Positions 1 through 12,920 of a stretch of DNA of 64,000 bases are shown here, piece after piece. The notes under the pieces are model-generated. The model made no database searches and was not told where the DNA came from. It worked only from the letters and a program-made list of their open reading frames with translations. The stretch's first letter is position 1. Every line of letters starts with the position of its first letter. The stretch is from Rotaria macrura. Taxonomy: Eukaryota > Rotifera > Eurotatoria > Philodinida > Philodinidae. The position numbers and the translations under genes are program-made. The DNA lies in contig OENT01000246.1 in assembly GCA_900239685.1 (NCBI GenBank), positions 88,353 to 152,352 of the forward strand, in the 5' to 3' direction.

Positions 1-1221
1 CAAAGGGACTATTGTGCATGACATCATGCTTGTGTTTATCTTTCAGATCTTTTTAGTTTCCAATAAACTCAAACGCATGAATTTGTTGTTTTGTACACCG
101 ATTGTTGCATTCTTAATATTTAATCACAGATAATAATCAACTGTAGATTTCTCATAAGAGAAAATTAGTGATGTGCGAAGGAGCTTTCACTAATGTTGAA
201 TCATTTTTCCTACTTCGCTCATTATACATTTGATGGATAGCGGCGAGTATTTCAAAAGTCTAGAATGATTAGACTTTTCAGATGTTCATCTGCATAATAT
301 TGCAATTTTAAATTGAGCTCAACAGTTCTCTTTAGATGACAATAGAACTTTGTTCATTATTTCTATCATTAGATAAAACATACAGGCAAGATTTCATATT
401 AATTACAATAAACGTTTCCATATGCGTCGCACAAAATAGAAGCAATAAAGAAGACTGAAACATGAGTTTGGTATTTTTTTTATTGAGATTGTTTGTTTTT
501 CAAGGTTCTAAGTTAAAAGTTAACGTGAAGATTTAATATACTCCGATCGTATGTATGAGATAGCAGCAGAAGAGTCATGATGAACTATCAGTAAAATTGC
601 TCCAAAATTAAATTATGAAATAGAACCGAACTACTTATTTTGTCAATTATTATATATTTTAGTTTAAGAATTTTTATCTATTGAATATCTATGCCTAAGA
701 TGACTGATGTCAATACTAGTATATTCCAAAGAGTGATAAAAAAAAGGATAGCTGATCCGATGATTATATTTGTGCGAGGTTTGGGTGCAAGTCCAAGTTT
801 CTACGAACCACGATAGGACCTCTTGTAAATTCATTTATAAACAGGTAAGTTTTACTTGTAATCATTTCTCATCCTATTCGATTATTAGAAAAATTTTAAA
901 TAAATAATAATCTTCTATTTGATTATTGTTAGTCATCGATGAGCGATAATCAAAGAGAGTTTAGACGAATTGATACTCATCTCAGGTAATACTGAGGAAT
1001 ATTTAAAATGTTTAGATTTCGTAAAGTGTAGAAGATAGAAAATCTGTATCTTGTAGTAATCAGATAATGAGGGATCGTACTCGTTCATTTTTTATAATGA
1101 AAGACCATGTAAAAAAGCTATTATAAGTGAACTTGAAACTTCCTTTTTAAAAAAACACGTTCGCACGTATCATAGAAAAGTAATGTACATGTGAGGTATA
1201 AAACAGATGCTCGATGCTACA
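1..1221. other. Intergenic, AT-rich, nothing recognised
   Basis: I see no open frame of useful length, no splice-consistent exon chain, no RNA gene and no repeat here. It lies downstream of the 3' end of the membrane-protein gene on the minus strand and probably includes its 3' UTR. Confidence 0.5.
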
Positions 1222-3026
1222 CTAATGCCGAGAGAAGTGCTTTTTTTGTCTCGTCGATATCTGTTCAGTAACGAATAGAACTCTTGAATTATGATCAGTT
1301 GGTGTTATTTTAGGAGAAAGAGGCGACCCCAGTGTTGTTATGATATTTACAGGATCCAATAATATAGGTGATATTAAACTTGGACTCATTGGTCTATTTG
1401 ATGATATTTCGGATCGATAAGATGCATCGTCTGAATCGATATGTTCTCGACGGCGATGTTGTGTGAGTTGTTCTAATGTTTGTTGTCTATTTGAAATTTC
1501 GTAATTATGTCGATTTCGACCCACATAACGAACACTATTTGTTTCAACCCAAAATATATTTCCACGAACCCGACATCTGTAAATGATTTACTAATTAAGT
1601 TTATCACAATCGAAAGTTATCGTGATATGGACCTACCGAGATGACTGAAGAACACACCATCGGGCACGACAATAATACCAAGTGAATATACTCAGAATAA
1701 GAGATAATGGAAGACCAAGACCTAAACTAAGTCCAAGTATAAGATTTAATTTAACCGAGTTCGTATGATTTGCTGTGGTCGTAACTATAACAATTCGATT
1801 TATTTACAAATCAAGTCAATTTTTAACCAACCTGCTGATGTTGTTACGGCTAAATTCATAGCCATTGTTATTAAGGGAGTAATTACAACAAATTTTAAAC
1901 AATATGGAGACGATTGAAAATTATTACTATCGATAGCTACCGTACAATACAACTTTGTGGTACCAATTTCATTTAACGATGGTGTCCATGAAAATACTAT
2001 TGAATATACTGTTGAATTGTATTGAGCTATTGCTGAGATAGTTGCTGTAACGGGTTCGAGTACTATCGTTGAGAATTCTTTAATCATTGCATTGTAACAA
2101 TTTGTTTGGGAAGTAATTGTCATCGAGAATGTTTCGTTGGCTTTCACATGAACAATAGCACTATTGCTTAATTCTTCAATGATAACTGGTGAATCACATG
2201 ATACTTGTATAGAATGTACAAGAAATTGTAATGGAATCGAACTTAATGCTGTACCATTGGAATTCGACGGCATGAAATCTTCGATTTGTAATGCAACAAC
2301 ATAATAACCAACGGCACTTGTGGTAACTACAAGTGTACAATTATTGTCAAGATTCGACGATGAATAGAGTTGAGCTGTTGATATATCGTGACAGACGTCA
2401 CCACACTCATCTATAGTTTTAGACCCAACCATGGCTGTACTATTTGCCCATCGACATTTGACAATGTCACCATCATTGTCTGTCATTTGTATGCGAACTA
2501 TTTGTTGACTATTGACCGGAAGAGTGATAAGTGGTAGAATATTTATCATAGGTGACGAATTAATTCGTCCATTATCAGAACGTACTATCAAATTAATATA
2601 GACTGCTAAGCTGCACGATTCTACTCTGGAAATTAGTGTTATCCATTGAAAATTTTGATAGGCCAATACAAGTTGCGAACCTAGTGAATACGTAATTGAT
2701 TGTATATTTTGTGACATTGTTAAATTCAATTCAGAATCATAATTGATACAAATTCCTTGTACAAATTTACTTGCTATCGAAGAATTACAACCTGTTAAAC
2801 AGCGCAGTGTATCATTCTGAGAATTGTCATACCCTGGTAGACATGACAAGAACTGATCAGTCCAAAGGTAGGATTGTTGCATAGTAATTGTAATTGTACT
2901 ACTACCTGTCGAGTCTGGTGAAATAGTTTGCCATGATATCGATCCACCCGCAAAGTAATTTGTCATTACTAATTTTATGAATTGAAAAAAATAAAGACCA
3001 ATAAACAAGACGAATATTTTCATCAT
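1222..3026 (-). CDS. Secreted/type I membrane protein, 3 exons, 565 aa
   Basis: Exons read on the minus strand are 3026-1832, 1784-1637 and 1576-1222, with introns of 47 bp (GTTGGT...TAG) and 60 bp (GTAGGT...CAG). Phases agree and the joined frame is 565 codons. It starts with two Met codons followed by a hydrophobic signal peptide (MMKIFVLFIGLYFFQFIKLV). A long ectodomain of about 380 residues follows, rich in Ser, Thr, Asn-glycosylation sites and paired Cys. Exon 2 encodes a single transmembrane helix (LILGLSLGLGLPLSLILSIF) ending in Arg/Cys. Exon 3 is a cytoplasmic tail of about 118 residues rich in Ser, Arg and His. I do not recognise a named domain. The ectodomain has the look of beta-sandwich repeats of the cadherin/Ig-like type, with phrases such as MTDNDGDIVKCRW. 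A cell-surface role is inferred only from topology; ligand and function are unknown. Confidence 0.8.
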
Positions 3027-5677
3027 GCATCGGTTAGATTGTGAAGCAAACGGATAGGCTTATGTTGAATTTTTTTTTTCATGAGAATCTCTATATGATT
3101 TTATGTAGATGTATTAATTATCATACGCAAAAAGGATTTCTTTACCCTGATGAAAAAGAAACAAAAACAACAAAAAAAAAGATATTTATTACACTCCAAC
3201 AAATTGTAGCTATGCGGCGAAGTTATTTTCGTCGTATAGAATAATAACACTGGATCTGTTTTTAAATTATTACATTTCATTAAATATCCACGTGTAAAAT
3301 GGATGAAAGACTTCACCGTTGAAAATAGTGCCTTCCAAAAAAAAAATAATAAACAGATCCAGTGGGAGAACATTTTCCGTTATAGATCCTCGTAGACTAA
3401 AGATACAATGGATAGTTTTCCGATGAAATCAGTTTTCACAATATTTAATGAATAGTCGAATAAACCGTTTCGGAAATGCATCACTTATGAAATATGAATA
3501 TACAGAAGGTTCTTCCTAGTTTAATTACCGTTTACAAAGAATAGAACTGTAATACAACTGAGATATTTAGTATTTTGTAAAAAATAAAACAACAAAGAAT
3601 TTTTTCTTTATAAATTGCATTATTAATCTCAATGTAAATATTCTTGATGGTAGCTAAAAGTACTCGTCTTAATTAACACAGCAAAATATGACTTGATTTT
3701 GCTTTTAAAATTCTACGTGACAATTCATTGTATGTGTCTCATTTCGTTGAAAAATAAGATTTTGTCCTTGATATATTTGTTTTTGACATAGTCATACGTC
3801 ATATTAATATGAAAAATAATGTCGCAACGACAATTTTTGGAATTCCAAATAGGAGAGAAGTTTTTATCAACGAACTTAACATGATCAATCGTGAATGTTG
3901 AAAGCTGACAAAAATCGATGGAGAAAATTACAGTAATAATTATAAAAAACACGTCATTGTTCTCAAACGCTTTCTAGTCTTTTTATTAAATTCTTATCAT
4001 TTCAATACGAAGAAAGTAAATGTCTATTTTTTTTTTCCAAGGGGATTTCTCTTAGCTAGAAGAATAACTATCAATAGGGACCATAGGTGCTGACGTGTAT
4101 CTTCTAGAAATTTTGTCATACTAAAAGTCAAAACCTACAGTCACCTTGTTCACGTTATAAATCAAATTTAAGCTCTTTTCTATTCTCTTTATTCTCTTAC
4201 TTTTCTATTGTATTCTTTACTTTTGTGTACAGAATAAAAATATTCATAATAAAAGTCTTTCAATGTTTGAATAGCTCTTAACCTTAATTCTAAGAATTCA
4301 TACCAAGATAAACTAAAAATTTGCAAACAGGATGAAAATGTCGAGTCGAGGCCTATTTATCAAGTAATTATCCATTCAATTTTATTTTCTTTTAAAAATT
4401 GCGTCCCAATTGATCCGGTCATGAATATGTCGAAAAATTAATTCATGCACTACTTCAGTTTTTTTTTAATTATCTAGTTTCTTTTTCTTAGGTCTTTCTC
4501 ATATTTTTAAATCGTACGACGGCTGAGTTTTTGGCAGAAAATGAAAGTTAATTCATCAGTGGATGGCACATCAACATAGTGTCTTTCATGGAAAAAATGC
4601 AATGTTTAAAATTTTTATGGCTTCTCTCTCACGCATTCCCACAGGTAACAAGATACCAAGCATTTTATACCAATTTCGAAAGATTTGTTTTCGAAAAACT
4701 GAAAAAAATCATAGTCAGATCAAGGCATTTGACGAGAGTCACAGATTTGACCTTGGTTATACATTTTATCCATTACATCCTTTATCACAGATCAGCCTAG
4801 TATTCCATGTTGGGACAAGTCATACGTAGGCGTGGATGCGGAAATGAGTGTTGTTATGGAAGCAGGCTCAGTTGTGACTTCAGAATAGTTAGAGAGTTTC
4901 GTGCGAGTTTGACAGATTGTAACTATCGACAACTCTTTTAAGACATACCATCTAATCCAAATCCAAGGATGCATACACAAATTTACCCATATTTATTTTA
5001 CGAAGCCAACTACAGATCAAGAAATATTTTTCATAATGACACGTTGTAACTTTTCTGTTCAGACACCCAATACCATGAATCTTGACTTGGCTTTGATCTC
5101 AATACTTTCATTGGCAGACTACATCACGTATTGGAGAAAAGCATGCCGTTGACATGTATAGATAAATTTAGATACTCCGAAAAATTAATGAAGATCTTAA
5201 TTGCCAAGTCATAAAACTAGACTATGGACAACAACATTCCCACAACAGTCGTAGAAGCCGATCGGATTATTAAACCTAGTAGAAAGACTTAAGAGTAGGC
5301 TTCATTCAATCAAAGAATTTCCATACTTGAAGTTGCTCTAAAAAAAGAACAAAAGTTTTCACAACACGATAAGTCTTGATTTATTTATTGATTTATTCTC
5401 TAATTAAAATGAACAAAGCACGGTGCCATGCTTAAAAAATATTTACTTCCGTCAGTAACAATCAACTAGAAAATTATGACAGATATTTTACTTGATAAAA
5501 TTATTTTTGATATCGAACTACTAATAATAGTTCATCATGTTTTATTGACGAAAGAAAAAAAAAGAAACAAAACACAAATTTATTCGACAAACAAAAATAA
5601 TTGATTACATTATTGATTTCAATTTAAAAGAAAAATATGTTTTTACATAAAAATTTTCATTTCGTTTTTCATTGTTC
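3027..5677. other. Intergenic gap, no supported gene
   Basis: Several short frames occur (for example at 3101-3373 and 4563-4829), but they overlap on opposite strands, are compositionally random and have no splice partners. Apart from the small inverted repeat at 3248-3364 I see only AT-rich sequence with homopolymer runs. The 3' UTR of the nuclear receptor gene probably occupies the right edge. Confidence 0.5.
3248..3364. repeat. Small inverted repeat (14-bp perfect arms)
   Basis: The arm CACTGGATCTGTTT at 3248-3261 is repeated as its exact reverse complement at 3351-3364. Similarity continues inward through T/A-rich sequence. The span of 117 bp could be a very short foldback element or a cruciform. 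I see no clear target-site duplication, so calling it a transposon is not justified. Confidence 0.4.
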
Positions 5678-7421
5678 CTATCGAATATACGAACGAATAT
5701 GACGAACAATATTTCGTAGTAAATTCTGCATTGATATTCGATTAATTAAATGTTGAAAAAATATTTTATCTAAATAAACTCTTGACATAACTTCTTGAAT
5801 ATGTGATAGTAGCATTAAAAGTTCAGCTAAACGACGATACTTCGAATTTTTCGTATATTCAGTTAGCATGAATAAAGCATCTTTTCGATATTTATCAATT
5901 AGAAATCGATCAATATATTCATGATTGATTTCTAAAACTAATCAATAGAAATAAATGAATTCATTGAAAAAATAAATTCACTTACGAATAGTAAAAATAA
6001 TAATTAATTTAAGTAATGTATATTCTGTTTGATCAATCGAATGTAAAATTAAATCTTTAACAATCGATTGAAATAATGTATATTGATGATCTTCATCGAA
6101 TGAATCATATTCATCTAAAACAACTCACATTTAAATAAAATAATAATACAATCGAGAGACAAACTCTACTTTGATCAATGAATTTCTTCATTTCAGCTGA
6201 TGTCAACAAGAATACAATCGACCATGATTGTTCAATTAATAAATATTGATCATTTTCATTAAGATCTTTAAATGAAGGTACTAAATATAACCATCGAATT
6301 GATTCAAGTAAAACAAATGATGCTGTTTCACATATGATTTCATCATTGGTAATATCTATATGTAGAAAAAAAATCTTCTCATGAAAATTCTCGTCCTCCT
6401 GTCTTTCATCTAAATGCATACCAAGTGATGAATGTGTTTCGTCAGCTGTTGAAAAATCAGATACAGTCTGTTGTGTCGTATTCAATGATGTATTATTGAA
6501 TGGTTGTCGAAAAATCATTCGAGACCATATTGGAGATGAACTACTAAATATAAAACAAATCAAATATCATCAAATTCAATTTTTTAATGCAAATAAACAA
6601 TTTATTTTCATGCGTAAAAAACAAAAAGAATAATACTTCGAAATGATTATTTACATTACAAGAAAATAAATAACTAAAGTTGACTTACTTAGTAAGGGCT
6701 ATAGTTCGAAAGCCGAATGGTATTGTCATTTGTGGTGACTCGTTTACATACCCTGCAGCTGTTGGTGGTGTCCAACACTGCATTTGAGCAAGTGGTATAG
6801 AAGAAGGAGGAGGAGGTGGAGGAGGAGGAAGAGGAAGAGGAGTGGGTTGTGCTGTTGCTGAAGAAGGCAATGCTCGTTTAGTGCCATGACGTGGTGCTCG
6901 TTCGTTTTGTACAGCTAAAATATAAGCACGTTTTTCATTACTATTATATACACTTCAAAAGCTTCTTCTTAAGTATGATGATAAGTAAATAATTTCATCC
7001 TATATTACAGATGTCAATAGTTCTCACCACTAGGTTTCATTTTCATTGCTAAACATCGTTGAAATCGACATGCTTGACATTGATTTCGTCGATTAACGTC
7101 AACTTGACAAGTCGAATCACCTTTACATTTATATTCGATTTTACGTCTTGAAATATAGAATAGAACGATTATATATACATACATATATATGAAGAGAGAG
7201 AGAGAGAGAGGGGAAGAATATGAAATACTTTACCGAACACTTCGCTTAAAAAATCCACGACAACCATCACAACTCATTACTCCATAATGTTTTCCACTTG
7301 CTTTATCACCACAAACTGAACAAATAGATATATGACGACGATTTGTTGACGATGATGTAGACATCAACGAATTTATTTTATCTAAATTTATTAAGCAACA
7401 AAATAAATGAACATCATTCAA
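5678..7421 (-). CDS. NR2E-like nuclear hormone receptor, 6 exons, ~429 aa
   Basis: Exons: 7421-7234, 7146-7028, 6914-6689, 6543-6170, 6114-5986 and 5931-5678. All introns are GT...AG with matching phases. The DNA-binding domain spans residues 34-101: first zinc finger Cys34/37/51/54 with P-box CDGCRG then FFKRSVR, second finger Cys70/76/86/89 with [12 protein letters not shown]. The hinge AVQNERAPR is typical of the tailless/PNR (NR2E) group. A poly-Pro linker follows at about residues 120-145. The ligand-binding domain has the helix 3-5 signature around residues 250-300 ([19 protein letters not shown]), then EYTLLKLI and a final [11 protein letters not shown]. It should be a nuclear, DNA-bound transcription factor. 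The N-terminus is uncertain: Met at 7421 opens the frame, but Met20 (MSTSSS) could be the real start, or an upstream exon may exist. The first intron holds a (GA)n tract. Confidence 0.88.
7193..7211. repeat. (GA)n microsatellite in nuclear receptor intron 1
   Basis: A run of about nine GA/AG dinucleotides, preceded by a short TA/CA-rich stretch, lies within the 87-bp intron 7147-7233 between the two zinc-finger exons. It is a simple repeat that makes up much of a minimal intron. Confidence 0.8.
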
Positions 7422-10400
7422 CTATAGTCTTATTAGGTGCTAAATTTTCTATTATATAAATAACACCTGCTGATCATTTTTCATGTTTCTAATTTACTCT
7501 GTTGTCTTTCAAAGTACCGCAGTGTGTCCGCTTTTTGTAACATTACGACTATGTTAAATCTCTCGCATGTACATATGAGTAATGTTCATCTTGGAGCAAG
7601 CTGCCAATCGCAAACACTTCTTTGTATTGATCCAAATATAAAGAAAGTCAAGTGAAGATGATCCGCTCGTTTAAATCGAATATGTTCGGTGTTTTAATAC
7701 AATCTTTCAACAACAATTATGTCACTTTAAAAATAAAAGGAATGTCATAACAATTATCTAGATTACGTACATACACATTGAACCTAGCAGACATGTTTTT
7801 ATAAATGTTTTTCACAAACAAGGATACATGAGTGGTGTTACTGTGTGATAAGATATATTTATTTTCGTGTGAAATTCAGCATTATTCCTATGACGAACTC
7901 ATTCTTCGTAGTAAACATAGAAAAATAAATGTCCTGATCATTGATATTACTATGATTTGAATCGTTTTCATATGAGAGACAATTTATATGATTGGACGTT
8001 TATTTACAATTAAGATCGAGATGTTTTGAAATCGTCGTCAATCTGTAAGACTGATTGAAACGCTGCACATTTAACCTGCTTGAGAAAAAACAAACATATT
8101 TTCAAAATTAGTAGTCGATGGAGTAAGGGTATCTCTCGTTCCAGACATCTTGAATATGAAATTTAAAGTGCAGTGTAGAAGCTCCCTACCTTATGATACA
8201 AGTTACTGTTAGGATACGATTTTGAAACAGTCTGATTCAACAAATATTACCTAGAGTTTTCAAGATTTGCACTCGCACTTATTTCTATTCTTCGGAAAAT
8301 TCACAACACATAATTACGGATTCGTTATGCTATGAAACTGTTGATATATTCACAAGCAATCTTAAATTTCATAATATCTACTCAATCATAACCATTTTAT
8401 CAATCTCATACAGATGATCATCTAATGAATTCTATATCTAGAAATGTTCAATCGCTAGTAGGTTTGAATGTCTCTCTTTCTTAGCGTTTCTACTCTATCC
8501 TTCCGATGAAACTTTGTTCTGTTTAATTAAAACTTCGAATATAAGATACCGAACGAAAATCTCTTACACATTAAATCCATAATAAAAAGAGATAAAAAAA
8601 CACTCATAACAATATTTCTAATGTTTCGATATCAGATAGAAGAATATAAAACATGACGAATGTCTACCTACTTACGCATCTTTTTTTCTTCTTTTCTTAT
8701 AGAGAAGCGACCAGAAGACGATTATCGAGCGTTTTGTCAATAAATCGATGTAGACGCGTAATTGACTATGTGCTTTATGAACAGCAAATAAAATATGTGA
8801 GTTAAGAGGAAGAGAAGGAAAAGAGGAAAAAATGCTGCTCAAATATGCTATTGAATATAAAGCTTGTCCATTATATTTACACCAATGAATGTTAAGAATT
8901 GCAAGCGAATTTTATCCAATAGAAAGAAATCTTTTACTTAGTTCTAGTTTAATAATACATTGAACGAATAAGTGTCTAACTGAGAAAATTTCAAATCTAA
9001 AAATTGTGAATAACCGAATCTCTAGAAGTTTGTTTTACGTTTATGCACATACAACACTTAAAAACCAAATAGAATAAAGAAATAAATCGTAACACTTTCA
9101 ACAAGGTAAACAATCGATTCAATCCATTTTTTCATTGTAATATCATAGAATGAATTTCGACGGTAGTTAGTTAAATAATTTTCGTACAAACACAACATAG
9201 CGAACATCATTCCAAGATAGTTTCGAACTTTATCTGTTGATAGTACATTCACGATCCTAATCAATCCCTTTCATCGAATTTCTTTGCAGGCGATCAAACG
9301 ATCATCACAATTTCAATAAAATTATATCAAATTTAATATGTATGCTGCTAGTATGAGAAATGAATTACTATTTTGTATCTATTTTTTAACATGATCTAAC
9401 GATTGACTATTCTGTGATTTATAACTCCAACACACATAATATATAAATTGTTTCAATAGACACATTTTAGAAATGACCGATCATATTTGTAAGAATATAT
9501 ATAAAAAAAAACTAATGCTGTCAATTTCATTTCAATAATGTCTTCAAAACAGTACTAATTGATTGTATTTATTTGTTCAAAAAATAATAACAAAATGACC
9601 GCCGTGTCGTCTCTTTTCTAGAATGAATCAATTTTGTTTGTTTGAACAATACACATGATGATTGACATAAAAAATACATTGTGACATTTGAGAAGATGAT
9701 TTAGAACTTAATGTTTTTGAAAGATTGTTCTTACCAGTGGTGACTACAATAAAGCTAAGAAAACATTCCATTAGAAACATTCGATGAAAAACTTTTACCA
9801 CATTGAAAATATATTCTAATAAAAGAAGATTTACTTCGAGCGATAATCATAGTCCGATGGATCTGAACAGCTATTTTTCAATGCAGTTTTCCGATGATAG
9901 GTTTTGATAGGTACCGAGCTATTTTGTTACATTTAACTAGTTGAAAATGTAAAAAGTTGAATTAATTGCATAAAATAAAATCAAAAGCAAAGTATAATCG
10001 TATTCTTTTTAACATGCGACTTGTTATTAACACTATATTGAAATTTTATTCTGTTTCAATAATTTAGATTTGCGTTTTCAACCAAATTTATGATCTCTAT
10101 CAAAATCAGAGAAAAGATGAATATTACCAGTGAAGGTTTTTCGATAGGAACAAGATATATAGGTTAGTGTACACTTTGTAAGAATGTTTATAAATCCTGA
10201 TTAGTTACAATTCAAAATTCATTTTAGTATTGATTGTTGTGTTTCCATGAAGTCTTACAGTATACCAAGAAAAAGTTCCGCAGACATAGTTGACTGAGAC
10301 AGTAAAATACATTTTAAGTGTCGGTTTAAAATGCTGGAAACTACAGATTTCTATCTTATTTGTATGAAAACTTGTTCCAAAAATTCTCAAATTTGATTTA

Positions 10401-11227
10401 TTTTGCGATCGATTATAGATTTGTGAAAGATGCCATGAAAAAGTTATTTTCTACGTCGTCTTATAAAAAAGAAATTGATTCTTGGTAACTTAACTGCTTG
10501 TAACGATCATAAAAACGGTGTTTTTCAGGAATAATTCATTATAGAACTTATTGATAGAATTCATGATGAAAGTGCGAAGACATTTTCAAACAGATTTTAT
10601 AATCAGTTTTTTTTCGATAATATTATCCTAGACGTTGGTTAGAAAGACATCGTTCATACACACATCTACGTGAAATAAGACCGTCATGGATATGAATCAT
10701 TAATGTAAAATTATGATGTTAACCATTTAAATGATCGGCAGACTAATTTAGTCAAACTTTTGGAATGTTCTTCATTATCTAAAAGAAGCGACAAGGTAGA
10801 ACTTTGTTTGTGTTTTTCACAAAGAATGTTATACATGAAAAATAAAAATTTTGCAATAAAATTGATGTACTCTCTTGTTATCCGTCGTTATACTTGATCT
10901 TTTTAGATGTTTCCAATATCGACGATATTAATGATTATTAAATGATTCTAATGTAATGTTCTACATATCATTTAGAATCATTTATGTATGACATAATCGA
11001 AATTGTAAGTATTTGAAGGGATAATCGAATGAACACGAATTACGTTTCGTTTTGCTCGATTATGCAATCAATAAATATTAATAATAAAGTGGACAGAAAG
11101 TAAATAAATTTATAAACAAGAAACAAAACATAGAGATCATTAATTAATGGTATCAGTCTTATTTTAGGTTGCTTCAATATTCTTTTAATGTGAATCTTTT
11201 AAAAGAAATAAATATTCTGTTTTAGTA
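7422..11227. other. Intergenic gap, no supported gene
   Basis: I found no recognisable protein, exon chain or RNA gene. The frames at 9058-9264 and 10205-10390 (-) are short and have no family signature. The sequence is AT-rich. The left part should include the promoter and 5' UTR of the nuclear receptor gene, which is read leftwards from about 7.4 kb. Confidence 0.45.
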
Positions 11228-12328
11228 ATGAAGAAAAAATTGATGAAGCAAAGACCGTATAAATCCTCATTAGAAACCTGCGGGGAATTTCGTGACCGGA
11301 TTCCGACTTCGACAATGTTGGAGTTGATCAAAAGGAAAATTTTCGGAATCGGAGTCAGTTTTATTGAAAAAATTTTGGAGCTAAATTGGAGTCAAATTTT
11401 GTATATTTTTCATATTAAGGCACCCCCCCCCTCAGAAAAGTCAATTTTGAGATAAACACATAGTGTGATAGCCCAAAGTGTCCTCTTTCAGATTACCTGA
11501 GATTTATTGCACTTTTAATGGTTTTTGGCTGTGAAAAAACAGTTTTCTGGAAGCAGTAGTAAAAATATAAGAGTTTTTTAACAATTTCGCTTAGTTACAG
11601 AGATGTGGCAGTGGTCAACACGCTTGAAAACAGTTGCTTGTGAGAAGCACGTATACATTCTGTTATTTTTTATGCATTAGAACAATATGGCGGGTTTTCA
11701 GAGGTAGGTTTTTGAAACACTTTTCTACAAAAAAAGAGGTTTGATCGATTTTCAATGCTAGTTTACATTCAGAGTTGCTCATTCCAGCCATGCATAGGTT
11801 ATTTTTAATTGTGCATCCGCTGAGCTCGGTTTGAGGGTACTTTCTGAAATATCAAGAGAAAAAAACAGCATTCCACTGTTTATCGATTAGTTCTTTCCCG
11901 ATGCTGCTGCTGATTCTTAGTCAGCAGGTCAATATATAATTATTGCAATACTTTGATCTAAAATCATTTTTTTATGAAAATCTACCAAAATAAAACTACT
12001 CCAGTAAGGGTAATATCAAATTCTCACCACCATCTCTACCATCAACATAATCATTTCTGCTTAGAGTCCTGTATACAAGACGAAATTGCACGATAGGGTT
12101 TATGACAGTGATAGTGAAATTAAAAATTGTTTTATATTTTTATTTAATTATTTAATTTAAAAAGAGAATTTTACGCTGATTTCAAATATATATAACACTA
12201 ACTAGTTTTCTTTCATTCACATCCATTTGTACATCTCACTAATTTGTTTATTCGTTTTCTCGAAATCACTTTTTTCGAGAGTTCGGAATCGATTTCTCAG
12301 ACTGTATACGAGCTACTGAACTAATTTT

Positions 12329-12539
12329 TTTTAAATAAAAGAAGAGACCTATATCTAGAAAGGTATGTAGCGTTTTTACGAAATTCGATTTCTTTGTCGA
12401 GATAACTGGATAACACTGATGTCAAAAAGCGCTGAATTCCGACTTCTTGCAGTAGAATGTCTCGGAAATCCGAACAAAACCGAATTTCGTAAAAACGCTA
12501 CATGCATTTCTAGACATAGGTTTCTTCTTTTATTTAAAG
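12329..12539. repeat. Foldback (inverted) repeat, ~59-bp arms
   Basis: The left arm 12329-12387 and right arm 12481-12539 are reverse complements with about five mismatches. Both contain GTAGCGTTTTTACGAAATTC or its complement. The 93-bp spacer is itself partly self-complementary, and weaker complementarity continues outwards to roughly 12275 and 12590. It would fold into a long imperfect hairpin, typical of a foldback MITE. I could not identify a target-site duplication. Confidence 0.65.
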
Positions 12540-12920
12540 AAAAAGTAACTCTCCACGTCTTTGGCAGTTCGAGAAATCGGTACCTTACGAGAACCACCAT
12601 TTTGGGGACTAATTAGTCAATAACTCGTTGAAGTAAAAAGTTTATGAGTTGAAATTTTGCAAGAAATTGTGTTAACACAACACACGCATTGCCTGAAAAT
12701 TTCAGACAAATCGGCCCACGAATAACGAAAATCGATTCCTGAGCGGGGAGGGGGGTGGGGTTGCTCAAGAAACAAAAGATGATATGAGTCGTAAATACTA
12801 CGAATTAGATTCAGATCAAAAAAGAGCAACTACCCAAATCAATATCATTAATCTAGAAATATTTCAGCTTCATCCGAAATACTGCAAGTTTCTTCATCAT
12901 CAAACCTTGATTGCTTGGAC

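Noticed and set aside
12376-12616. Overlapping frames on both strands at the foldback
   Set aside because: They mirror each other because the DNA is an inverted repeat; no protein signature.
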